From Candidatus Avedoeria danica (GTDB lineage: Bacteria > Chloroflexota > Anaerolineae > Epilineales > Epilineaceae), in assembly GCA_016703025.1 (NCBI GenBank), contig JADJCV010000004.1, positions 1,367,501-1,431,500 of the forward strand: a DNA stretch of 64,000 nucleotides, given 5' to 3'. The translations under genes and the position numbers were made by a program. Every line of letters starts with the position of its first letter. Within the stretch, counting starts at the first letter, position 1. The notes under the pieces were generated by a model. That model saw only the letters and a program-made list of their open reading frames with translations, was not told where the DNA came from and made no database searches. This document shows, piece by piece, positions 9,951 through 16,506 of this stretch.

Positions 9951-10403
9951 GCTCGAGAAACCTCCATGTGCCGCGCGGGGGGAAGCGACGGCGACTGGAA
10001 CCGCCCACCCGGCCGGCACGGCGTGCCGGAGCACAGCACCTTGGGGAAAGGGTGAACGTATCGGACCGCTATCAGAACGCATCCCGGTGGCCCGCATCGA
10101 ACCCAGTCGGGCGCAATGCTCACCTGCAGATGCATGCGATATGGATAGGACGAGTTGACCGTCGACTAGGATACGCTCCACGGCGGCCGTGTCAAGACCG
10201 CGCCCGTGCATGCGACACACACCCGACAGTGCCAACCCGAGCCGTTTCAGCGCCTCTGCACGGCACGTCTGCACGGCCACCGAACCGGCTTGCGCCGGCC
10301 ACGCGCCTCCGGTATCCTCTCGCGCCCTGGCGCACCCGGCGCCGCCGACGCCCGGTGTCCCGGCCACGCCGCCGGCCGCCCCACCCGATCCGGAGCAGAC
10401 GCA
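9951..10403. other. Divergent intergenic region, possible acyl-CoA dehydrogenase promoter
   Basis: Between the pseudosubtilase (leftward) and the acyl-CoA dehydrogenase (rightward). On the plus strand TTGCGC (10290-10295), 17 bases and TATCCT (10313-10318) form a weak promoter-like pair. No small gene with a credible ribosome site was found. Confidence 0.35.
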
Positions 10404-11555
10404 GTGGACTTCGAGCTGACCGAAGAGCAGCGGATGATCCGGGATGCCGTGCGTGCGGTGGCGCAAGGCGAGTTCGCGCCGCGCGCCCACGACGTCGATG
10501 AGCGGTCGCGCTTCCCGGCCGAAAACTTCGCCCGGTTGGCCGAGATGGGCCTGATGGGCCTGCCGATCGCCGAGCGGTACGGCGGCGGCGGCGGCGACAC
10601 CGTCAGCTACGCCTTGACAGTTGAGGAGCTTGCGGCGGCGTGCGGCTCGACCGCGCTCGTCTACGCGGCGCACGTCAGCCTCGGCTGCTCGCCATTCGCC
10701 CTCTTCGGCACCGAAGCGCAGAAGCAGGCCTACCTGCCGCGACTGACCTCGGGGGCGATGTTCGGCGCGTTCGGCCTGACGGAGCCGCACACCGGCTCGG
10801 ACGCCGGCGCAACGCGCACGACGGCCGAGAAGACGCCGGACGGCTGGCGGCTGAACGGGCAGAAGATGTGGATCACGTCCGGCGGGATCGCCGGCACGAT
10901 CATCGCGACGGCGCGGACGGTCGTGGACGGCGAGGACATGGGCGTCAGCTGCTTTATCGTCGAGCGCGAAATGCCCGGTTTCGTCGTCGGCAAGGACGAG
11001 CCCAAGATGGGCCCTAAGGGTTCGATCACGAGCCAGCTGTTCTTCGAGGACTGCGCGCTGCGCGACGACCACTTGCTCGGCGAGGCCGGCAAGGGGCTCA
11101 AGCAGATGCTGACGATTCTCGACGGCGGCCGGATCTCGATCGCGGCGATGGCGCTCGGCCTCGGACGGGCGGCGCTGGAGCATGCGACGGGCTACTCCCT
11201 CGAACGGATCGCCTTCGGCAAGCCGATCTCGGCGAACCAGGCCGTGCAATGGAAGCTGGCGGACTCGGCCGTTGGGCTCGACGCAGCGCGGCTGATGACG
11301 TGGCAGGCGGCGTGGCTGAAGGACCACAAGCGCCCGTTCGGCAAAGAGGCCGCGATGGCGAAGCTTGCCGCCAGCGAAGCGGCGGAAAAAGCGTGCTTCG
11401 AGGCCGTCCAGATCCACGGCGGGATGGGCTATTCCCGCGAGGTGCCCGTCGAGCGCTTCTACCGCGACAACCGCTTGACCGAGATCGGCGAAGGGACGAG
11501 CGAGATCATGCGCCTCGTCATCGCCCGCAGCATTCTGCGCGAGCGCGCCGACTAA
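10404..11555 (+). CDS. Acyl-CoA dehydrogenase
   Basis: 383 residues, normal for the family, starting at GTG 10404 (MDFELTEEQRMIRDAVR) after a CGGAG ribosome-site-like stretch. FAD enzyme that forms trans-2-enoyl-CoA from acyl-CoA and passes electrons to ETF. Motifs: LTEPHTGSDAG and MWITSGG in the FAD/substrate region, and QIHGGMGYSREVPVERFYRD and EGTSEI near the C-terminus. The catalytic base is the Glu of GEGTSE, residue 363, the short/medium-chain arrangement. No beta-oxidation partner genes adjoin it, so its exact substrate (straight- or branched-chain acyl-CoA) cannot be told. Confidence 0.93.
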   Translation: MDFELTEEQRMIRDAVRAVAQGEFAPRAHDVDERSRFPAENFARLAEMGLMGLPIAERYGGGGGDTVSYALTVEELAAACGSTALVYAAHVSLGCSPFALFGTEAQKQAYLPRLTSGAMFGAFGLTEPHTGSDAGATRTTAEKTPDGWRLNGQKMWITSGGIAGTIIATARTVVDGEDMGVSCFIVEREMPGFVVGKDEPKMGPKGSITSQLFFEDCALRDDHLLGEAGKGLKQMLTILDGGRISIAAMALGLGRAALEHATGYSLERIAFGKPISANQAVQWKLADSAVGLDAARLMTWQAAWLKDHKRPFGKEAAMAKLAASEAAEKACFEAVQIHGGMGYSREVPVERFYRDNRLTEIGEGTSEIMRLVIARSILRERAD

Positions 11556-11597
11556 TCCGACGCATCGCCCTGGTGCCCGCGCGCCCGACGCACATCC

Positions 11598-12638
11598 TCA
11601 CGCCGACGGGAACCGCTCGCTCACGCCGCTCGCCGGTCCGACGCCCGCCGCCAGCAGCCCGAGCTTTTGCGCCGTCTCGGCCCATGTGATCGGCGAAAGG
11701 CCGAGCCGGGCGCTGAGCGCTTCCGGAGGCACGCCGGCCCGCCAGGCGCGCAGCGCCATCGTCCAGCGCAGCGTCTCGAAGCTCGTGCGCTCGGGCAGGG
11801 CAGCGTCGCGCACGATGTCCTCGAGGACGTATTCCAGATTCCGCGCGGTGCAGGCAAAGAGCGGGGCGTCGTCGCCGACGTTGTAGCGGCGGCGGTAGGC
11901 CTCGAGCAGCGGCAGGAGCACGGCATCGAACGGCACGCGCCGTTCCTTGGCCCGGAATCGCGGCGCATCGTAGCGCACGAGCACGGACGGCGCGGCCGGG
12001 TCGGCTTGCACATCCGCGCTCTTCAGGCGGATGAGTTCGCCCTTCTTGAGTCCGGTGTCGAGGAGCAGCCGCACGAGGAGCTCCGGCCGCGGGTCGGGTG
12101 CCTGATCCCGCCCCCGGATGGCCGCGGCCGTTCCGAGGAGCGCATCCACTTGCGTGTCCGTCAGCACGAGCGGCAACGGCGCGACGGCGCGGCGATGGAC
12201 CAACGGCAGTGCCGGGTCGTCCGCACGGGCACCCTCGGCGGCGAGCCACGCGAAGAACACCTTCAGCGTCGTCACGCGGCGGGCGTAGCTCTTGGCGCTG
12301 CACGGCTCACCGCGGTGCTCGAGCAGCCACGTCAGGAAGCGCTGCAGATCGTGCACGTCGATCTGGCCGATCGGCCGGCCATGGCCGAGGAACTGCGCGA
12401 GCAGGCGGAGGTCGCTGGCAAAGCCCAGGCGCGTGTTTTCGGTCTTGCCGGCGCGCAGCAAGTGCTCATGGAATGCCGCCGTGGCGCCGTCCAACGTCGT
12501 CGCCGCCTTGACGGCCGGCCACGGCGCCACTCGGTCTCCTACGGGACCGGCGGCACCCGGCCCCGTCGCCGGATGCCCGCCGAACAGCGGCAGCTGCGAG
12601 GGCGCGCGCGGCGGCGCTGGGTGGTCGTCCCTGTCCAT
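11598..12638 (-). CDS. Tyrosine-recombinase-fold protein with degenerate active site
   Basis: 346 residues. After a Pro-rich N-terminus comes a SAM-like core-binding domain (TENTRLGFASDLRLLAQFLG, about residues 65-135), then a phage-integrase-like catalytic domain (LLLDTGLKKGELIRL, RAKERRVPFD, FETLRWTMALRAW). The catalytic set of XerC/D-type enzymes is mostly gone: the first Arg (TGLR) is Lys, the HxLRH box reads ETLRW, and no Tyr lies in the expected C-terminal segment (GLSPITWAETAQKL). It may be a domesticated DNA-binding protein. No attachment-site duplications or phage genes are seen around it. Convergent with the acyl-CoA dehydrogenase gene. Confidence 0.75.
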   Translation of the reverse strand: MDRDDHPAPPRAPSQLPLFGGHPATGPGAAGPVGDRVAPWPAVKAATTLDGATAAFHEHLLRAGKTENTRLGFASDLRLLAQFLGHGRPIGQIDVHDLQRFLTWLLEHRGEPCSAKSYARRVTTLKVFFAWLAAEGARADDPALPLVHRRAVAPLPLVLTDTQVDALLGTAAAIRGRDQAPDPRPELLVRLLLDTGLKKGELIRLKSADVQADPAAPSVLVRYDAPRFRAKERRVPFDAVLLPLLEAYRRRYNVGDDAPLFACTARNLEYVLEDIVRDAALPERTSFETLRWTMALRAWRAGVPPEALSARLGLSPITWAETAQKLGLLAAGVGPASGVSERFPSA

Positions 12639-12720
12639 GATCGGAGGCTAGCAGCACGGCCACGTTATGGCAAGTGGGGGAGGCCAGCCCCTTCGATGCG
12701 CGGTTACGAATATCTTAAGA

Positions 12721-12748
12721 TTGCGAGGTCGACAGGCTGTGGTAGAAT
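12721..12748 (+). promoter_or_regulatory. Sigma-70-type promoter for the LPTTG surface protein
   Basis: TTGCGA (12721-12726), a 16-base spacer and TAGAAT (12743-12748) lie 74 bases before the start codon at 12823. An ideal AGGAGG ribosome site at 12812-12817 supports a well-expressed gene. Confidence 0.55.
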
Positions 12749-12822
12749 GGCCCGACGCGCCGCGAGGGCGTGGGGCGATGCCGTTTCGATGTGTCGCCGT
12801 GCCGCTCCCTTAGGAGGATGCC

Positions 12823-13500
12823 ATGCGCAGGTGTGCGGTTACGATGGTATGGATCGCGCTGTTGGCGGTGTTTACCGGCACGACGGCGCATGCCCAGAAC
12901 GTTCAGGGGATCAGCTTGCGGGCCGGTGAGGCCATGAAGGGTTCGCCGAGCGGTGTCGTCGACATCGTGGGCAACGGGACGTCGGCCATGGTGGCCGTCG
13001 ACCTTTCGGGCGCCGCCGAGACGATGAAGCTTGCCGACTTCGAGGACGCCAAGGCGTTCGTCGTGTGGGCCGTCGACATGGATGGTTACCGGCACAACAT
13101 CGGCACGCTCACAGACGAGCTGAAGATCGCCGACGCCGCGGTCGAGTACCGCGTCGCCCGCGTGTACGTGACGGCCGAGGCGGACGCGAAGGCAACCGCA
13201 CCCACCGGCGACCCGCTGTACAGCGTGACGCTCCGCAACGTCACCGAGAAGTCCGGCGAGCCGGCCGGCGCATCCAAGGCCAGCAGCTCATCGACGACCG
13301 CGTCGACGAGCGCGTCGACGAGCGCTTCGACGACGAGCAGCACCGCGGCATCGAGCGCGGCCAAGCCCGCCGCCGTCGCCGGGACGAAGCCGTCCGAGCT
13401 GCCGACGACCGGTGGCGGGATGTCGGACATGATGGTCCTGGCCGCTGCCGCGCTCGTGCTCTTGGGCGTCGGCGCACGGCTGTTCGGCGTTCGGGCCTAG
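12823..13500 (+). CDS. Secreted surface protein with LPTTG sorting-like C-terminus
   Basis: 225 residues. N-terminal signal peptide (MVWIALLAVFTGTTAHAQ), a small globular domain of unknown type (about residues 28-145) with a beta-rich look, and a Ser/Thr/Ala low-complexity stalk (STTASTSASTSASTTSS). The end reads LPTTG, then a hydrophobic helix (MMVLAAAALVLLGVGA) and a final Arg-containing tail. This is the layout of a sortase substrate; LPTTG is at 13399-13413. No sortase gene is in the window. The ATG has AGGAGG five bases upstream. Function of the globular domain is unknown. Confidence 0.8.
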   Translation: MRRCAVTMVWIALLAVFTGTTAHAQNVQGISLRAGEAMKGSPSGVVDIVGNGTSAMVAVDLSGAAETMKLADFEDAKAFVVWAVDMDGYRHNIGTLTDELKIADAAVEYRVARVYVTAEADAKATAPTGDPLYSVTLRNVTEKSGEPAGASKASSSSTTASTSASTSASTTSSTAASSAAKPAAVAGTKPSELPTTGGGMSDMMVLAAAALVLLGVGARLFGVRA

Positions 13501-13545
13501 CACTCTGTCACTGGACACGCTTCGGACATCCGACACAGGTAGTTG

Positions 13546-13609
13546 TCCGCAGACCCTTGAATCCGCAGACCCTTGAATCCGCAAACCCTTGAATCCGCAG
13601 ACCCTTGAA
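13546..13609. repeat. Four tandem copies of a 16-bp repeat
   Basis: The unit TCCGCAGACCCTTGAA is repeated four times head to tail, the third copy with one change (CAAACCC). It sits between the LPTTG gene and the glycosyltransferase gene, just before a terminator hairpin. The unit is identical over its length, so the array is recent or actively homogenised. Confidence 0.95.
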
Positions 13610-13612
13610 TCC

Positions 13613-13647
13613 AACGGAAGGCGTGCCCGTGTGGCACGCCTTCCGTT
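13613..13647. terminator. 15-bp hairpin between convergent genes
   Basis: Arms 13613-13627 (AACGGAAGGCGTGCC) and 13633-13647 pair perfectly around a 5-base loop, CGTGT. It begins with AA and ends with TT, as a bidirectional terminator would. The glycosyltransferase frame ends at 13650, right beside it. Confidence 0.7.
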
Positions 13648-13649
13648 CG

Positions 13650-14679
13650 TCATCGGCCACCGTGGTCCGCGCCACGCCCCTCGATCGGCGCCGGCTCGCG
13701 TCCGGTGAGCAGCATCGCCATCGCCCGGGCATCGATCCGCCGTGACCGTTGGATGATCCGCCGCGCGCCGAACGAGCGCCACGCCGTCCCCCAGCCCACG
13801 ATCTGACCGCGCATCGTCGCGCGAGCCGCGGCGCCGCGCGCGTGCCGCAGCGCGCGCGAACGTCCGGCCCTCAGCGAGCGCGATGCGCCAGGCGTTCCTC
13901 GCGACGAGGGGCGACGGGTAGCACCGCTGGATCGTCCAGGCGCGGTTGCGGGCCACGTGGTAGCTGGCCACCGGTCCGCCGCCCGTCGCCGAGAGCTTGT
14001 GGTAGACGACGGCGTCCGGCACGAACACGCAGCGCCAACCGCGCAGCCGCGCCCGCCACGCCAGGTCGACGTCCTCGTAGTAGCTGCCGAAACGCGCCTC
14101 GAAGACGCCGACGTCGTCCAGCATCGCCCGGCGGTAAGCCGCCGCCGCGCCGCTCGCGCCGAAGACCCAGCGGGCGTCGTCGCCATCGAACTGCCCGCGA
14201 TCGACCTCCCAGACGCCGCGGTTCGCGGCCTGCCCGGCGCGGTCCACGGTGTCGCCCGTCGTGTGCAGCGTTTCCCGCCGATCGAAGAGTCGGACCTTGG
14301 AGGTGGCCATGCCGGCCCCCGGCGCCGCTTCGAGCCCCCGCACGAGCGCCGCCAGCCAGCCCCGCTCGACCTCGGTGTCGTTGTTCAACAGGACGATCAC
14401 GTCGGCGCGCGCACGATCGATGCCGGCGTTCACGGCGCCCGCAAAGCCGATGTTCGCCGGCAGCCAGATCGTCGCAACCGCCGGGTAGGCCGCCATGAGA
14501 TCACGCGTCCCGTCCGTCGAGCCGTTGTCGACGACGATCGTCTCGAACGGCCCGCAGTCCTGGCGACCGAGGCTGTCGAGGCAGACGGTCAAGTGGTGCG
14601 CGCCGTTCCAGGTGGGGATGATGACCGAAGCGATCGGACCCACCGGCGGGCCATCCCCCGCCGCGCTCACGCTTCCCAT
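13650..14679 (-). CDS. Family 2 glycosyltransferase, apparently frameshifted near its 3' end
   Basis: GT-A glycosyltransferase of the rhamnosyl-transferase type: ASVIIPTWNGAHHL at the N-terminus, VVDNGSTDGT, NIGFAGAVNAGI, the NND metal motif in LLNNDTEVERGW, and YYEDVDLAWRARLRGW. The start ATG (14679) overlaps the upstream gene by 13 bases. The frame appears to shift in a CG run near 13849-13858: the typical C-terminal helix region (ARATMRGQIVGWGTAWRSF) continues in a neighbouring frame and stops at 13650. Without the shift the frame would run to 13288 through the tandem repeat, the hairpin and into the antisense of the LPTTG gene, which is unlikely. Last gene of the rfbD operon; likely adds a sugar to a surface glycan. 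Confidence 0.8.
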
Positions 14680-15377
14680 CGCGCCATCGGAACGGCGCGC
14701 GACATCACGCGCCAGGCCAACGTTCCGCCGAGAAGCGAGCCGATTCGGTCCGAGGCCGCGAGCGCGAGCAAGCCGGCATCCGCCAGCGCCGCGGGTGCGG
14801 GCGGCAGGAGGTCGAAGTGCAGCAAGACGTCGCGGCTGGCCCCACCGATGAACGCCTGCGCACCCGGCGCGCCATGCCACGCCCGCGCGACAACGACGTC
14901 GGCGCTGTCGGCGAGGATCAGCTCGTTGATCTCCACCGTGGCCGGGCGACCGGCGGAACCGCCAAGCGGCCAGTGCGCCTCGCAGCCGCGACTGGGCCGC
15001 AGCCAGAGATCCCCCTGGATGTTGGCGACGTCGTAGCCAGCGGTCGGGATGCCGTGCTCCAGGGAGAACGCGTTGAGGAGGTCCGCCACGACGCCCTGCG
15101 ATGGAACGCCGTGCGGCGACCGCGCCCAGGCCAGCAACGCCTCATGCGGCGGGATGGTTGCGGCCGGCAACCCGACGTCGGCGTACGCTGCCCGCCACGC
15201 AGCGAACACCGCATCCGGCGGTGGGGCCGCGGCCGCCGCGACCGCGGCGCGCGTGAGGGCGTCGCGTGCAGCGGCGGCCGCCCCGTCGGTCACGCCTTGG
15301 ATGCGGCTCATGCGGACCGTCAGCCGAACGAAGTCGGGCACCGGCCCGAAGACGGCACTGTCGATCCGCTCGATCAC
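14667..15377 (-). CDS. B3/B4 tRNA-binding-domain protein
   Basis: 236 residues matching the stand-alone B3/B4 domain otherwise found in the phenylalanyl-tRNA synthetase beta chain. The family-like stretch is VVADLLNAFSLEHGIPTAGY followed by DVANIQGDLWLR and WPLGG. Stand-alone members are usually called B3/4-domain proteins, and their role is uncertain (editing or tRNA binding has been proposed). Its start overlaps the rfbD stop by 4 bases and its end overlaps the glycosyltransferase start by 13 bases, so the three genes are translationally coupled. Confidence 0.8.
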   Translation of the reverse strand: MIERIDSAVFGPVPDFVRLTVRMSRIQGVTDGAAAAARDALTRAAVAAAAAPPPDAVFAAWRAAYADVGLPAATIPPHEALLAWARSPHGVPSQGVVADLLNAFSLEHGIPTAGYDVANIQGDLWLRPSRGCEAHWPLGGSAGRPATVEINELILADSADVVVARAWHGAPGAQAFIGGASRDVLLHFDLLPPAPAALADAGLLALAASDRIGSLLGGTLAWRVMSRAVPMARWEA

Positions 15378-16252
15378 GACCGGACCCGCGCCGGGACGTC
15401 AGCGACCCCGGCGGCGGTGTCCGGGTGTCCGCCGCGTTCGAAGAAGGCCTCGAGTCCCGATTCCCAGGCGGGGAGGCGGATGCCGAGCGCGGCGGCGGCG
15501 CGGTTCGCCAGCGGGGCGTATGCCGGAGGGCGGGCGAGGCGCGGGAACGCGGCGGCACGGTCGATCGGGAAGTCCCGCCGGCCGGCGCGGTCGAGCGCGG
15601 CGCGGGCGAGGTCCCAGCGGCTGCAGCTGCCCTCGTTCGTCAGGTGGTACGTGCCGTACGTGCCCGTCGCGACGAGGGCGAGAATGCCATCCGCGAGGTC
15701 ATCGCAAAACGTCGGGTTGCCGACCTCGTTGTCGACGACGGCCAATCGGTCGCGCTCGCCCGACAGCGCGAGCATGCGCTGGACGAATCCGCGCCCGCCG
15801 AGGCCGTACAACCAGGCCGTGCGGACGACGTAGTGCGCCGGCTGGACGGCCCGCACGAGGTGTTCGCCGGCCAGCTTGGAGGCGCCATACACGCTGATCG
15901 GCGCCGGGGCGTCATCCTCGACGTACGGCGCGCCCTTCCGCCCGTCGAACACGTAGTCCGTGCTGACCTGGACGAACGCGGCCCCCGACGCCGCCGCGCC
16001 GCTGGCCGCCCGCCAGGCGCCGACCGCGTTCCCTCCGAACGCCGCCTCAGGCTCGCGCTCGCAGCGGTCGACGTCCGTGAACGCGGCGGCGTTGACGACG
16101 ACGTCGGCGCGGACGGCCGCGACGGCGTCGGACGCGTCGGGCCGCGTCACGTCGATTCGGGTGCGGGGGGCGGCGACGACGTCGTGGCCGACGGCGCGGC
16201 GGGCGATTGCGCGTCCGAGCTGACCGTCGGCGCCGAGGATGAGGATGCGCAT
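15374..16252 (-). CDS. rfbD: dTDP-4-dehydrorhamnose reductase
   Basis: 292 residues. Last step of dTDP-L-rhamnose synthesis: NAD(P)H reduction of dTDP-4-dehydro-L-rhamnose. Rossmann motif GADGQLG at residues 7-13, NAAAFTDVD, the STDYVFDG box, and the catalytic Tyr-Lys pair in YGASKLAGE. First gene of a minus-strand operon with the B3/B4 protein and a family 2 glycosyltransferase, which fits rhamnose-containing surface glycan synthesis. The rfbABC genes are not in the window. Confidence 0.92.
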   Translation of the reverse strand: MRILILGADGQLGRAIARRAVGHDVVAAPRTRIDVTRPDASDAVAAVRADVVVNAAAFTDVDRCEREPEAAFGGNAVGAWRAASGAAASGAAFVQVSTDYVFDGRKGAPYVEDDAPAPISVYGASKLAGEHLVRAVQPAHYVVRTAWLYGLGGRGFVQRMLALSGERDRLAVVDNEVGNPTFCDDLADGILALVATGTYGTYHLTNEGSCSRWDLARAALDRAGRRDFPIDRAAAFPRLARPPAYAPLANRAAAALGIRLPAWESGLEAFFERGGHPDTAAGVADVPARVRS

Positions 16253-16307
16253 GCAACGTCCGGTGTGCGGGGGCCGCCGGCGGGGTGCGGCGGGCGCGGG
16301 TGGCAGG

Positions 16308-16337
16308 ATTAAGGCAGCGGTGTCGGGCCGCGGTCAA
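16308..16337 (-). promoter_or_regulatory. Candidate promoter of the rfbD operon
   Basis: On the minus strand TTGACC (16332-16337) and CTTAAT (16308-16313) are 18 bases apart, 55 bases before the rfbD start codon. The -35 box matches five of six consensus positions and the -10 box four of six. Confidence 0.5.
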
Positions 16338-16506
16338 GTTGGTGTGACAGGTTGCGCCCCGATCTGACCGTAACACCGGCCCGATCTCATCCGTCCTCTA
16401 CCCTTGAAGCCCTGCCCGGCGGTCCCATCCCTGCCGACCACCCCCCAACACAAGACCGGGGTCGGCCGGGCCGCGATCGATTGGCTCAACACCCAAGGAG
16501 GTTCGG

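Noticed and set aside
11598..12638. A prophage or integrative element around the recombinase-like gene
   Set aside because: No phage or conjugation genes, no flanking direct repeats and no tRNA target; the protein itself lacks catalytic residues.
13546..13609. The tandem 16-bp array as a CRISPR
   Set aside because: Units are head to tail without spacers and no cas genes are present.
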